Counted from the first letter of the stretch, positions 1 through 13,300 are shown. The stretch is DNA of 64,000 bases from Oxytricha trifallax (GCA_000711775.1 ARYC01001912.1:1-64000); one strand, 5' to 3'. Notes: generated by a model not told the origin, from the sequence alone. Numbers and translations: made by a program.

Positions 1-3000
1 CTTAGTAACTTGTGAGAAGTTTTCTTAAGCCATTCAATCCAATCGGCTTAGATAGAGCATTTTGAGGTTTCGAATTCCTTCAAAAGAACATCAAAATTTA
101 TATGCTTTTTTCTGATTTCTTAAGCTTCCAACATAGTCTTTTTTGGTAGATTGTTTTGACTTTGAATTTGTGCTGCTTCATTTACGTTTTGCTGTCTCTA
201 CCTTTCTTCTTCTTGTATTTGAGAAAATTTAAGGTTATTGTAGAAAATATCGATAGGATTTACTCTTGTGATTTCCTCTACTTTAATATCAAAATCTTCA
301 AATTAAAGTTTGTTTCTCTTTATTGCTTTTTGAATCAAAGATATATAAGGTGCTAAATCTATTAACAATTTTCCAGCTATTGAAGTGAATAGTTTTAATA
401 TCTCTTAAACTAAATTTGTCAAAATTTGGAGAAGTTTCCATAACTTGTAGGAGCTGATGAACAATTTAACCCACATGTTCCCTGAAGCAAGTACATTCTT
501 TTAAAGTATCAATAGTTTTTAAGATTTCAATACTCAAACTTAAATCAGCACCTTAAATACCATTAGATCCTATTCTCAAAAGCAGAGGTATGATAATGTA
601 TAAATGATCATCTAAGATAGAAGTGTGAAATTCCTTAATTGTCTACACTGCTTTAATAGAGACATGAATATCTTAAGAATTTCTTCTATATTCAACTAAC
701 TAGACAACTTTTGGCAGAAGCAAGTACATGTCGGTCAAAAGAAGCTCCTTGCAATTAACATTCAAAAGCCTAACTAGTTCAAGAACTTAAATTGCTTAAA
801 TCTAAAGTACATCATTAATTGTGTCAAAGATTATGTCAGAAAATTTATCAATAGACTTTGGAACTGTACCAATAATAGATTAACGCATTGATAGAGACTT
901 TCATTCAAAACTGGATCATTAGTTTTTATTAAAGTCATAAGTGGAGGAATGATTAATGGAAGAACATGACAGAATCCTGACCAAGGTTATACACTATATA
1001 CTTAATACCGTTCAATACAATTTCATGATGATCTCTTAAAGTTTGATCCAAAAGCACCTTGATCAAATGTTAAATTGCCTTTGTAGGATACTTATTTTCT
1101 TTAGTTTCTTAAAAGTCGTACTTCTTAAGGTACTTATAATTATTATAATAAGAGAAAAAATATTAATAAATTATGATAATCATGTCCTAACCTCGTTGTC
1201 CAAGCTGATTATAAAATTAGATCATGGGCATGTCTTTAAATGCTGGATTAGCTATATTCATCTCATTTATAGTAATTATGCTATTAATTTATTTCTAATT
1301 TTCAGCCTCTTCTATACTTTCTCTTCAAAAATATATTCTTAGTTATTGAAGACTATGTCATAATGGCAGAGTATCCTTTGTGTTGCTCAATCATATTCTA
1401 ATTCCTTGTTTTTGATTTGGATTATTAAGCTACTAGTCAATCATTTTGAAAAGTGGTATGTTTGCATGCATATCACCCCATCAATTCCCTAAGAGTTGTT
1501 ACAGTATATCTAAATTTATTTCACTAAATAGGGATCCAAGGCACCCAGAGTACCGATAAGTTTGAAAACCAACTTCTTAATTGTACTAGACTATTCGTTC
1601 TAGACCAGATTTCTAATATACTATAGTATTTCAGGGAAGAAAAAGTAAGGCTTAATTACAAATCCCGTGTTCTCAATAATAGCAATTAGAGTTTTAATTG
1701 CAACTTCTCTTTTCTAAGCACTACTCTAATCTTTAATACATTCAAGTATTAAAGGAAGTAGGTCTCCCATGTATGGTTTAATTGACTCACTATCTACATT
1801 TGAAATTTCTCCAATCGCTTCTAAGACAGCTGATATAAAGGCAGATGTTGCCTACTCACCCTCGATCTTTTGAATAAGACTTTTAAGAATGGAGTTAGCA
1901 TAAGATTTTGAAAGATCCTTGTTAGACCTCACAAAAGTTTTTATCAATTTAGCTGCTTCCTCTCTCTCTTTAATATCATTACTGTGCTCTAACTGACTCA
2001 TTAATGAAATTATGAGATGTCTTAAGTAAGGCAAAATTTAAGAAGCATTATGATTGACTAGTCTACCAAGAATTCTGACTGTTCTATCTTTGATGTCGAA
2101 GTTTGAATCCTGCATACAGTTGAAAAGCATGAGCAAATTTTCATACCTTGAAATAAACGGATCAAATTGTGAGTTCAGATATTTTAGCATAGTGCATCTT
2201 ATTCTATAGTCATTATCAGTAGTCGCAGTTACGAAGAATTTGTGAAGTAGTTTGTTTACGATTAAAACATCAAATACTTTAGATTTAATTAGAATTTATT
2301 AAAAAATGTCTTATTTTAATGAGACATAAAACTAAGTATTTCATTCTCTATTTTGTTGAGCTTACGATTTAAATTAATTGAAATTTTAAAGTTTGAACTT
2401 CGGTAAAAGAAGAATTATAGTTTTTGTTAACTATACTATAAATTATCAGTATTTTAACAAATTTTCATTTTAATTTTATTAAAATATAAAAATATTCTTG
2501 TATGCACAGGATAACTTATTATAATATATAATAATAATCTCTAAATTATCTTCCTCTTTTAAATCCACATATAATTATTTTTATATTCATATTTTATGGG
2601 TTTCTTATTCTTATCATAACCGCTCCAAGTCTTTGGAGTGACTGACCATTAGATTATGAAAAGCTAAGCGAGCAGCAAGTTTTAACTGCATCTTTCCTGA
2701 CAGTTGGATTTTCATCATCTAGATAATTAAGGACTGAATTTTCAATGAATTAAGTAACACTGTCACTAAACTCAGTGAAATCATATGATGCCAGGGTCTT
2801 AAGAGCAAGTGTGACTAATTAAGTTTTTTAGTTCAATTGTTGCTCTCCCTTATCTTTCTCTTTTTCGTTAGTTCCTTGGATCAAGCTTAGAATGAATTCG
2901 CAGGATGCCTTATTTAAAAGTTTCTTTAAAGTTGAAATGTCGATGACTAAGTGGTTTTAGATGTTTCCATTCTTGTCTTTCTTGAGCTGCAAGTTCTAAC

Positions 3001-3870
3001 TTTATAATTCCAAAAGACCATTCTTTAATTCTTCTTCCTAATTCAAGGCATTTGAAATTGTGTTTGTATCTCCACTTTCTTTCCTGTGGTAGTCGACTGA
3101 TTAACCCATCATAGAGAGTTAATCTTATAGTTTAATAAAAATACTAAGATAAACATGTTTAGTATATCCCTTGTCAGGTGAATTAGATTGATTCGAATCT
3201 TTTCTCTAATTATGAGAGTAGCTTTGTTGCTGTATTTACCCATCATGATTCTTTTGTCTCTTTAAGTTGTCTAATCCAATGGGGAAATGATTTGTTTTCA
3301 AAGTCAAAATAATAGAGATTGCATTAAGTAGCTTAATCTAAGTGATCATCTTATACTTCCCTTGACATATCTTTGAAAGTTCAGCTAGAGTCTCTATAAG
3401 CTGCTTGTTGAATCCAAAAAAGAACAAATCATTCACAAAATAAACCATATCGTATCTTTTGTCAAAGTCATCTCCAAAGTTTCTGAGCAGCATTTTAATG
3501 CAAGTAAGTATTTCAAGAGTGATGACATTTTTGTTGTTTTAATTTGGAAGTTTAGGCTTGACTGCAACGATTTCCTTCTCGAGTAAGTTAAAGACATCTC
3601 CTAAGTATCTATTGAACTTGCTTTTTTAGACCAGCAAACCCATTTTACCAAGGGATAGAAATCCCTAACCTCTGTCCTTATTGTCTTTCTTTGTTATAAA
3701 GGCGAAAATGGCCTTAAGCGAGAGTTCAAGGTGAGCATCAGAGAAGTAAGGCTAGATGTATTTTACGAGTAGTGGCATGATTTCGATGCATTTCTTTTTC
3801 ACAAATGGACTAGCTTTGTTAGTCTCGTGCATCTTCATAACGTTTTCAATAATTGTCTTTCCTTGAATCT
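1..3870 (-). CDS. TOR: TOR kinase, N-terminal HEAT-repeat half (partial at both ends)
   Basis: Target of rapamycin, the PI3K-like growth-control kinase. Read with TAA/TAG as Gln, the reverse strand matches human mTOR from roughly residue 420 to 1380. Landmarks in order are CIEIMPLLVKYIQPYFSDAH near 3790, YDFTEFSDSVTQFIENSVLN near 2770, the block PYLRHLIISLMSQLEHS near 2030, and GTLGALDPY near 1560, which corresponds to mTOR LGLLGALDPY. At the window edge QADWIEWLKK matches mTOR KDDWLEWLRR. These are helical HEAT repeats that bind Raptor/Rictor partners; the FAT and kinase domains lie beyond position 1. One interruption at 2290-2615 and small introns (for example about 1125-1195) break the frame. 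The first exon visible begins at a splice acceptor near 3870, and no TOR exon is found between there and the CEP44 stop at 4291, so about 400 N-terminal residues are missing locally. Confidence 0.9.
2290..2615. other. AT-rich interruption inside TOR (IES or long intron)
   Basis: Very AT-rich stretch between two TOR blocks that align contiguously with mTOR (SKDLERL before it, KVFDVLIVNKLL after it). A simple GT..AG splice does not restore the frame, so an IES is more likely, but I could not define its pointer. Confidence 0.5.
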
Positions 3871-4290
3871 AAATGTAAATTAATTCAAAGAGTGAGAATA
3901 AAGAAATGCAATAAACAAATGATAAAATTAATATCGTAAAAATAAATTCAAATTAAGATAAAAGAAATAATTAATTAATTAAATTAGTTGCAATTAACTT
4001 TCTAAATTTTATGACTTTATGTGAATTAATAAAAGACCATAAAATTTACTCTTATTACATCTAAAAGATTGGATTTTTTTAAAAATTAATAATTAATTAC
4101 TTCAATTTAGATTATTATCATTTGTTTAAAAGATTGAGTAAAATTTGTACAGTAAACATAATATCAAAATAATTATAGAATTTCTATTTAGAATAAGTCT
4201 ATATCGTTAGTTTTTGATAAACTTAACTTCCCCCATTTATTTGATGCCAATATATTTAACTCCCTTATTTCAATTCTATTTCTACAAAAT
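3871..4290. other. Non-coding AT-rich spacer
   Basis: About 420 bases between the 5'-most TOR exon and the CEP44 stop. I see no exon on either strand; a splice-acceptor-like end (TTTACATTTAG on the reverse strand) abuts TOR. Confidence 0.6.
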
Positions 4291-6124
4291 TCATTAATAA
4301 ATTTTAACATCACTAAGTAGCTTTCTTGTCTCTTCAAATCTTTGTGCAACCTATTTGATGTATTCATCTGCGTTATCTTCTTGAGGCACTTACACAACGC
4401 TTTAACTAGCACTCTATCTCTATGTTGTTGTATAATCGTAGCATGGATTAAACATGTTTGATGCATGTTAAGATTAATTCTCAAGTCCTACTCTTGCATT
4501 GAGTGATTGATCTCCGAAGTTATTGTGAATTTAGTTTGGTATTGATTAATTGAATTGCATTTAGTTTGGTTGAACATAGGTTGTTTAAGACTAAGTGGTT
4601 TGTAAATTTTTCGCTTGAGATGTTTAAGGGTTCATAAAATCATAGGCTTGGGTGTCCATTGATGGCACATGTCCCATACAATTCTTTTCTAGGATCTAAA
4701 CTCTGTTTTTCATGAGCATCTGTTCAGCTGAAATTTTGTTCACTTTTTCTTCAATATTGATCTAGAAAGATTCAAATCTTTGACCAAGAGTTTTAATATT
4801 ACTAATAAAAGGATTTTAGATTGAATTCGATATTTTAATAGTTAATTAAATCATATTCTATTTTATATATTTATATACTTATCCAATACTTTCATTGAGA
4901 TTAACGATGAGATTCATTAAGTCCTTATTCATTTCTGACTATTTATCTTACTGCTTTTGTACTTATTGAGATTGTGTGGTATTTTTATGACCAAAGGGAC
5001 CGTTGTTGAAACTATTATCAGTATTCTGAGAATCGTAATACTAATAGGGATTTTATTTATTAATTAGATTCATTGGTTGTTAGACATTCTTTAAATCATA
5101 TATAAAGTAATAATAAAAAGATTTTACATTCTATTGATCAGTGTTTGAGTTAAAAAATTCGTCATCATCTTCTTCAGTCAATTCTTATTATCTCAAGTTA
5201 GTGAATGCTGGTTACTGAAGATGTTTTTAAGAATTTAGGTTAGCACTCTTGGATGTTTCATAATTGGAAATATACCCATCTGGCTTCCTAATTTTCGATT
5301 TAGACTTTTAATTTGAAATTTTAGGGCTCTTAGCATTTTAAGAAGAGTGCTGAGAAGTTGTGGGACTTTAAGAGTATTGACTTAAGTTTTAATTTTGACC
5401 ATGATTACCAAGCGGTTAGTTTTAAAACCCATTATGATTTATTTCTTAAAGTGGATCATGCTTTATGATTTTTACTGAACCATCTGTAGTAAGTTGTTGT
5501 CTGCTATTACTCTTATTTAAATTTTCCGACTTCTATGAATTCAAATTTCCATTGCTCTTTACTTAAGTTTTCTATTGCTAAATTGATTAAACTTTGGAGA
5601 GAACCTGATGCTTGCTTTTCATGATTTCAATTACTTCACATGCAAAAATGATTTTCCTCTCTGCAAATCCATTTTGGAAGAATTAGTTAATTTGAATTGA
5701 GGGTTTGTAGTTGAATTGGTTCAAGAGAAGCTTGTAGACTGATTCCATAAATCTAAAGTCATTCTTTGCAAAGAGCTCAAAACCCTTCTCTGTTATAAAC
5801 TGACCCACAACTGGGGAGTATACTAAGAGAGCATAATGCATAATGGGTAAATAAACTGTTGGTAATTAGGAGTTAAAAAATTAATAAAATATAAAAGTAT
5901 TTTTCTAAAAGTCTTTGTTAAATCATTGAAGTAATGTATTATAATAAAATTAAGTGTTTTTTAATAAATTTTATTTGGTGAATTTAATTTATTATAATTA
6001 ATATGCCTCATTGTAATCCAATTTAAACGTCTTCATCAATAATTTAATGAGGATATTTGATAGACTTTAATTCAGATTTGAGTTTGGCAAGATTATTTTA
6101 AATATCTCCAAGAGCTACCGCCAT
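4291..6124 (-). CDS. CEP44: CEP44 homologue, centriole/spindle pole protein
   Basis: Centrosomal protein of 44 kDa, which in animals sits in the inner centriole lumen. The N-terminal domain is clear: MAVALGDIQNNLAKLKSEL, then after an IES PTVYLPIMHYAL and FELFAKNDFRFMESVYKLLL, closely matching human CEP44 (LIAKNDLRFIDAVYKLL). The block GFAERKIIFACEVIEIMK matches human GFAEWKIQIVCDIL. Downstream the protein is Gln/Ser/Asn-rich with a coiled coil near 4690-4790 (TLGQRFESFQINIEEKV) and an acidic helical tail, DEYIKQVAQRFEETRKLL. It starts at ATG 6122-6124 and ends at TGA 4291-4293. An in-frame reading further down to 4164 exists in another frame and is taken as a shadow. Small introns are likely near 4800-4870 and 5080-5140. 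The start lies beside an AT-rich spacer shared with the next gene. Confidence 0.85.
5862..6017. other. IES in CEP44 with 5 bp pointer ATTAC
   Basis: On the coding strand ATTAC occurs at the end of MDS 1 (plus 6013-6017 as GTAAT) and at the start of MDS 2 (plus 5862-5866). Keeping one copy gives GLPTVYLPIMHYA in frame, aligning to human CEP44 (ASLPIISYSFTSY). The removed AT-rich piece is about 150 bp and does not fit GT..AG. Confidence 0.8.
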
Positions 6125-6440
6125 GATTTATCTTAAAATTTAAATTCAAAATTTATATTAAATTAACATAAAATACTATTAATAACTAATATTCAATCAA
6201 ACATTGAAGTTAAATCATCTAATATAGGCATCGTTATTTCTTTGGTTTATATTCTATTATTATATGAAAATAAACGAATTGAAAAAAATTCAATTCATTA
6301 ATCATAATAACATTTAATATTATCCAAGCGATGTTATTCTCGATCAAGATATTTTAAAACAATTTTTAAATCAAATCTAGTTGTTCCCTCTATATCTGAA
6401 ATGAAAGGAAATCGATATAAATTAAATTGAGTGTGGTTAA
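6125..6440. other. AT-rich intergenic spacer
   Basis: No open frame or recognisable signal; presumed shared flank of CEP44 (5' side) and the 3' end of the next gene. Confidence 0.5.
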
Positions 6441-9400
6441 TCATTTTTATTTGTGAAGCTTTTTATAAAAAATAAGCTCAATATTTAAATGATTTTTTTT
6501 CTATTATAGTAAAAATTTGAACATATAATACTTTTTAAGCTAATTTGTAGTTTTATTGAATTATCTATAAAATAAATTCCATGTATTCAATAATATTGCT
6601 ATAGTCTTTACTATAAGCACGATTTATTTTAATTTCTGAATTTTTTCGTTATCTTATTTCTATATTTACACTTATACTTCTATCTAAGTTTATATTTTTA
6701 ATATACTCCTTTTAGTTAGTTCAGGAATGCTAATTTATAAAAAAAATTACATAAGAATTTTGACTATCATATCGATACTGTATAGTAATTGAAATAATTT
6801 AAAAAATCGTTTCTTCATATTTTTAATTAATTTTTTTCTCTAAAACTAAGCAACATATTTTAAGTCCAAATCTTAAAACTCCTCTGACTTTCTTGGAGAT
6901 ATTTGCTCTTTAAACTAAGTTTAATCTGAACCTTATTTATAATTTAACTCCTTCATTTTATTAGGACTGAATTTTTTAGAGTAGAACTTTCTAAGACTTA
7001 TATCTGGGCTTTAATTTGGATAATCTCCATTTATACTAAGTTAGGAAGAATTATTTTAAAATTATGATGATTTTCTTGTGCACTCTCTTTGAGTTTTTGT
7101 CATGATAAAACTCAGTCGATGGGATCTCTTTGCTTATTGTGCATTAGAGTTCTCAGGATTTTCATAAGAAAATTATCTTTAATGCAATCTTCTTGCCATA
7201 AGTAGCTCTTTTATTTGAATTAATAAATAAAGGATGCTAAGATTATTTGCTGTTACTTTTTCTGTCTCTACTCCGCAAAGAACTTTTGAAGTTTTGCTCT
7301 ACTGAAATCACTAGTATCATGAAATTAAAATTTGTTTGTTGTATTTTCTGTTATTTTTTCAGGGCTTTACATTGAAGATGAATGATAATGTTTTGGATCA
7401 TTTGTTCTAGTAGTACCAAGTTCGTTTTTTATAATAAGATCTGACGTATTATTAATATCAAGTTTTTCTAAGAAGTTTCTTAAATTAGGGAACTTCATAG
7501 TGCTTTCTCTTAATCTAGTGCTGTAATTCTTAGTATGGAAAGTTTGATTTATATATTAAGAATCCATTTAAGAGTTCAAGAGGCTTTTATTGATATCTCT
7601 GCTATTATCTTATAAAAATATTATTAAAATAAATAAATTTTTTATCATTCTAAGCAGCTTAAAAATCCACTCTTATCTCTGGATAAAATAGCTGTGATTA
7701 ACTTTCATAAATTTATAATGGATTCTAGTTCTAAATATCTATAAAGTTTGAGTGAGAAGATGTAGCTCTATCATTCATTCTTGCCTAACTATTTTAATTC
7801 ATTTCTGACTGTAATATAGTAATCTTACTTCTATTGTAATCTTCGAAATTTATCTATCCACTTAAATGATCTTAACTCTTTTCTATATTTTTAAATCCTG
7901 GTTTCATTATAATTGGGTTCAGTTTTTGAGGGACAATTTCTATTTAATCATCATTTCCCTGCTAAACTATTTTCCTATCATTACTGTTTTAGAATTTGGA
8001 TAACACCACACTCCTTGCTGTCAATTCATTTTCTTGATCTTTTTGATTTTTATTAAATTAAAAGAGTAGTCTGTAAGTATTTTCAAACTTATGGGGATCA
8101 TGCTTAACATTTTATTAGATTTTATTTTATTTAAGTTCCTATTTTACCAGTTCAAATTTTGACAATTTGCTTTTATTTTCAAGTGCTACTCTACTATTTT
8201 ATGAAGCAAAATTACTTTAAGTGCGATTTGTGGATTTGTGTAGAAATTATACATCACTATTCCTCTAAATGAGATCAGGAATTAATTTAGAACTATAATT
8301 CTATAACTATGACCTGTTCATTCTTGAAGTTCTATGAAGCATTTTCTTGACAGGAGTTGATAATGACAAATCTTTTCCTTAAATTAGTAAGTTATTTGAT
8401 AATTGCTCATCTTATAACAGGATCTTGTGATTCCTTGAGTTTTAAGTTCGCATCTAGTAAAAAGTTAAAAGGGATTTCTGTCTTTGTTTGTATTTAATAG
8501 ATTTTGTATCTGAAATTTTACCTGATTAGGACCAGTAAGTCTCTCCTTCAGGCTTGGTGTGATATTTCTGATTGTTAAGCTCTACTTGATAATCAAGCAT
8601 TTTCTACAACCTATTAACATATTGAATTTAGCTCTCATTGTTTTATCTTGACTTTACTTGAAGATCACAGTATGTATCTATCCCCATGCTTCTGTCTATC
8701 AATGATCTTTAACTATTTTGATTTTTATTTAATATTTCAGGAACTAAGACTTTTTATTTTTCCATTTTCTTCCAAATAAGAGAAGAGTTATTCAACTTCT
8801 AATTTACCTCTTACTTTTGTAGATCTCTATCTAAGTCTGATCGAGGCAAAGGCACTTAAGATTTTAAAATGCGGCTTAAATCTCTTCCTGCCTTAGAAAG
8901 AGTAAATCTTCGTGTCGTTTAGGCAATTATATAATTTATGAATGAAATTTGTCTACAAAAGTAACAATTGAATTTTATGTTGGAAAATATAATGTTGATA
9001 AAATTCATAAAAGAAAGGAATATTTCAAAATACATTCCCAAGGGATATGGGTTTTAAATAACTTAAGATTTATTTGTTAGACTATAAAAGCTTCCTTATC
9101 TAGATATTTATTAGATTTGGCTTCTTTGAGAATTCCTTACATCGTTATTTTATTATCTTACTATATTGCTATTAAACTTAACTCTAGATAAATTTCTACT
9201 CGATTTTGGAAAGGATACTTAATTTCTATCATTTTGAACTCCTTTTACTTAAGTTTTATTTTGTAAATGGCTGCTTAATTGCGATAAATTTGAGATATTT
9301 CTACGACTTTCTTGTTTATTATTAACTTATGTGATAAAATCTCTAAACGAAATGTTAGGATGTTAAAAACCCTGTGAATTTAACATTTTGGAATCAGACC

Positions 9401-9527
9401 TAGTTTTAGAATGTTGATTTATTAAATGAAATGGGGTCAAATTGTTTCGTAAGATTTATTATGAAAAATTAACATGTGACTTATACTAATCATCATTGTA
9501 GGAGTCACTTTAAGTAGTTACAATCAT
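6441..9527 (-). CDS. Large Gln/Asn/Ser-rich protein, unknown function
   Basis: I do not recognise this gene. With ciliate code it stays open for about 3 kb from ATG 9525-9527 (MIVTTQSDSYNDDQYKSH). The protein is polar and low in complexity, with basic clusters (SRRNISNLSQLSSHL; RDLSRILKSQVPLPRSDLDR; KELNYKQGSDQTQFKEQISP). A clear small intron at about 7199-7247 (GTAACAGC..AAATAAAAG) restores the frame between KKQ-rich and KKLLMARRLHQ segments; another intron of about 115 nt is likely near 7615-7730, and one may lie near 8950-9000. The last 130 codons before TGA 6441-6443 run through very AT-rich sequence and may be chance read-through, so the true end may lie near 6800. No enzyme or repeat domain was seen. 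Confidence 0.6.
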
Positions 9528-9669
9528 TTTATTAAATGAATAATTAAATTTGGGGGTTATTGCTTTGCTACTTATTAAGAGCACACAAAAATACTTATTA
9601 AGTGGATCCCTCTTTATTTATTAATCAAATTATATATAAAGAATTCTATGTATAGATAAATACAGTAAA

Positions 9670-11488
9670 TCAATAGTTAATTTTGACAGTAGCCATACCC
9701 TTTGATGAGGTCGTTGATTTAGTGTTAGATTTCTTAAGTTACAATAGAGTCTTTTGCAACCTAGCCTTGCCACTTTCATTTTCCTTCTTTCTGGCTTTGG
9801 CATTTACTGATTTAGCATCAGGAGGGTAGACAAAATCAAAAGCTGCTCTCTCAGGAAGCATAATACCCGTTCTTCCACGAGAGATTGATTTTTTGTCGTC
9901 TTATTGTGAGGCAGATTTTCCTTTTTTGCCATTTAATTCATCGTCTGAAAAGTCCTCATCTCCATCTCCCTTTTTATCTAGCTTCTCAATTTATTGATTT
10001 ATGTGTTGCTGCTTAATATAAAAATAGATAAGTTTAGAACTTTTCTTTTTGGGCATGAAGCTTAAGCTGGTACTATCTGTACTATGCATCGTGTTAACCA
10101 TCGGCATCGTACCTCGAACGGATGTTGTAAAGTTAGCGAGACCATTTATCGATAATTTACTTTGCTAGTCTTTATAGCTCAGGCATTTTAGCTGCACCAA
10201 CTTCATAGTACTAAACTGTGGGAGCAAGATTACTCTCATCAAGTTAGTTACTGTCGATCTTTAACGTTAAGATGCAGTTAAGCATGCCTTATGCTAAGTT
10301 GAAGTTTGGGAAAGTTCCGTCTGGTAGCATGTCTAGCCACTCTGAAAGTACTCTGCAACCACCAAGTTCCAAGAATCTCTCTTAGACGCCTAACTTTCTT
10401 AGAGTCTCGTAGACTTCCTTGGCCATCAAGAGCTTTTTAAGACCTGGCTTTTTCTGTTAAATTAAAACATAAAATATCTTTGTTCAATTGCCTCTCTATC
10501 GAGAATATATGCCATATGCATTCTATCGATGAGGTTCTAGGCATCGTTGCTACTTATTTCATCCTCTTTCAAGTCGATCTCGTCGCCATTTAGCTTACTC
10601 TTTTGAGATTGCTTAGTAGTTTTAGAGTTGATTTTTAGGTAAAGTTCTTTCTGTTTTTCGTTATATTTTTCAAGTTTTTCCTCTTCCATTTTTCTCTAGG
10701 CGTCCAGTTCTTGTTGCTTTTCCTTCATTTTCTACCTTTATTTTTCCTTTTACTCCATCATTTTGATTTTAGCTAGTCTCTTTCTCTCTGATTTTTTATT
10801 TGCCTTCCCATCTTCCACTTCGTCGTCAGAGTAGAGACCAACAACTCTGAAATCAAACATATATTTATGCTCTTATCTTTAAAAGCTTGGAACAAACTTT
10901 ATAGGGTGATTTATAAAACTCCTTCATTATCTTCATCGAGGCTTGCTTCATTTTTTCTTAGTCTTTGGCTTGGACCTTACTAGTTCAATTAATCAATTTC
11001 TGCTTGGATCCTGGCTAGCTCTGCCTCGATGTCTTCTTCGTCCTAGTTTTACTCGGGTTAATCAGGTGGGAGGTTAGACTCGTCTTAGTTTTAGAGCTAC
11101 TCTTGGTTGGCATCATCGTGGTCTCTGTGCTTACGCTTTTTTGATTTTTTATCTTTCTTGTGTTTCTTATTCTTTTTAGACTTGTGCTCATTTTAATTTA
11201 CATTTATCAAACATTATCATTTCAGGTTATATAGCATTGATTCTTAAATAACTGAATAGTTTAAAATGATTATACTAATTATAAAACTTCATGAGAGGAT
11301 TTGTGATGTTTATGTAAGCGTTGCTATCCCTCATCTTCATTCAAATTATCCAGGCTTTCTTACTCTATATCGATTTGGTTGATTTTTGGCAACATTTAAT
11401 GGAATTTACCATTGGGACTAGAAATGACGATTTGGCGTTCTTAATCTTGGAGACTAAGGTCGTTCTCTTCGTGTAATTAGTCACTCAT
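9670..11488 (-). CDS. IWS1: IWS1/Spn1, RNA polymerase II elongation factor
   Basis: IWS1 (Spn1) binds Spt6 and RNA polymerase II and couples elongation to mRNA processing and histone methylation. The N-terminal third is charged and disordered (lysine run KSKKNKKHKKDKKSKKRKHR, then acidic/Gln stretches). The conserved TFIIS N-terminal-like helical domain follows at about 10,070-10,480: VLKKLLMAKEVYETLRKLGV, ELGGCRVLSEWLDMLPDGTF and AKQIIDKWSRQLYN, matching human KKLTLLPAV, IKEWLSPLPD and INEWSRPIF. The C-terminal motif GRTGIMLPERAAFDFVYP corresponds to the human PGFCARARVPMPSNKDYVV region. It starts at ATG 11486-11488 and ends at TGA 9670-9672. Two introns beginning GTTTTATAA are visible near 11190-11300 and 10850-10920. 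Confidence 0.9.
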
Positions 11489-11667
11489 TGTGTTTCAAAA
11501 AAATAGATTATAATTTTTAGCTTCTACAAGTAATTATCATCAACTATTCCAATATAAATTCATCAACTTAAATCTCAATTTCCCTAATTTATAATCAAAC
11601 TATTATCAAGTTGCAGAAATGAATGTTTATAATTAATATTTGCGATAGAAAAATTAAAAAAAAATTA

Positions 11668-13300
11668 TCATTTTTAAATTATGTGAATAGACTAAATTAG
11701 AGTTTTTGCTTGTTGACTCTTTGGCACTAATTTGAGAATATTCAATAGCTAATTGGTATCTATGATAATAAATGATATTAAATTATTTTATATGATTTAA
11801 GACGGTTAGAAGTCGCATTCAAATGCAGGAAATAAATTTTATTTCTATAAATTTTCTAGCCCATATTTTTACTTATGTCTCATATTCCCCTCATCCAAGT
11901 TAATGTTGTAACCCTATTAAATATTTTTGGTTTTTGCAAAGTTTTCCATGCTTTTACTGTTTTTTTAGTGGCCACTTTTACTAACTAATTTTCTATTGAT
12001 GCTATTACTATACTTCCCATAGTCTCCAATACAGGACATCAATGGTATGTCTTAAGAGAAGAAACAGCAATAATGATTATATTATCTGGTTGGTTTAATC
12101 CCCACTATTAATTTCTGTACACCATTTAATAATAATAATAATAATAATTCCCATTTTTCAATCGATTTAATAACTGACTGCTCTCAATTTCGCTTGTTTT
12201 ATTCCTCTAGTTAAGTTTAATAGTCTCCATGAAATGATTAGCTAGAGTTTTTGTATCTTTTCTTTGTTAAATATCACCACCATCCGCATAATCGTACTTT
12301 TGTATGTTCTTTTTTAAACCTGATATGTTTTCCCGATATTAATCTTATATGAACTACTGCTTTTGCTACTCTATGAATTTTAAGGCACTGGAAATTTGTT
12401 AAATAATTTATTCAGAAGATTAGTTTAAGTCAAATTTAAAGTCCTCTATCTTTAATTTTGGCAACTTTGGTGCTTGATTTTATGATAAACTTTGAGATTT
12501 TGCATGATTAGAGAGCTTTGAGAGTTTGGTAAATTTTTATTTTAATAGCTGTTTTTTTATTTCTCGTGCTCTCTCCTCGTCAATTCGATCCAATTTGCTT
12601 TACTTTGACGGAGAATTATTCTAAGTTAAATCTTATATTGCCTTTTATTATAGTAATTTTTGCATTTTCTCTTAGAAATTAAACATTTTCTTAGGTGATT
12701 CTACAATAGACTCTTAACTTTAATTAAGAAAGACTAACTCTTGTGATTTATTTTTAATTCCATTTCTTAGCAATTTGATATTATTATTAGTGTTTTCTTC
12801 ATGTTCATTTTTGCTCTGACTTCCATCTGAATCTAATTCAGAGTTCTTTTTTGAAAGACTTTATGAATTATCACTGTAACAAACTTCATTTCTCTCCTTC
12901 TCTAATTAATCTTGAATTTTTATCAGACCCTTTTTCTTCCTTTCTTTGCTTTATCCATTTTATTATATAACTTTTTAATTGTATTCCACTTTTTCATTAT
13001 CTATATTATTTTCAAGATTCTTTTACTGTTTGCTTCTTTGCTAACTTAAATTTATATTCTGCCTAATCTTGGCTTATATATCAAAGCTATTAATTTTGCT
13101 CTTAACAAAATCTTATGAATCATTCAACTAATTTTAATTATATATCACTGATTTTATCATTTGCCAAGATTTATCGCCTTTATATTCTTTTTATAGCTGC
13201 TTGATTAAATCCTTGTCTGTCTGCTTTTTATTTAATTTATCAATGAGAAATCTACGCATGTATTCTTTGGACTCTTTTGAGTCACTTAATAACGATTCTC
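11668..13300 (-). CDS. Gln/Lys-rich coiled-coil protein, unknown, no start found
   Basis: Not recognised. The reverse strand stays open under ciliate code with strongly protein-like composition: ESKEYMRRFLIDKLNKK, KQLQKEYKGDKSWQMIKSV, ELDSDGSQSKNEHEENTNNN. The middle is lysine/glutamine-rich and probably coiled; the tail, INLDEGNMRHKQKYGLENLQ, ends at TGA 11668-11670. No ATG lies in frame before a splice-acceptor-like TTTTTTTAAAAG at about 13300, and the 150 bp upstream is AT-rich and holds no exon, so the 5' end is absent here (separate MDS or exon). A run of seven TTA codons (Leu) at 12,128-12,150 is the (AAT)n microsatellite seen on the plus strand and may mark an intron. Confidence 0.55.

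Noticed and set aside
4164..4290. Extension of CEP44 to TGA 4164 in the frame of a 98-codon ORF
   Set aside because: The alternative frame (DEYIKQVAQRFEETRK) matches the gene's composition and ends at 4291; the longer frame is a shadow.
12125..12150. (AAT)n microsatellite as a regulatory repeat
   Set aside because: Short and lies within or beside the coding region of an unknown gene; no evidence for function.
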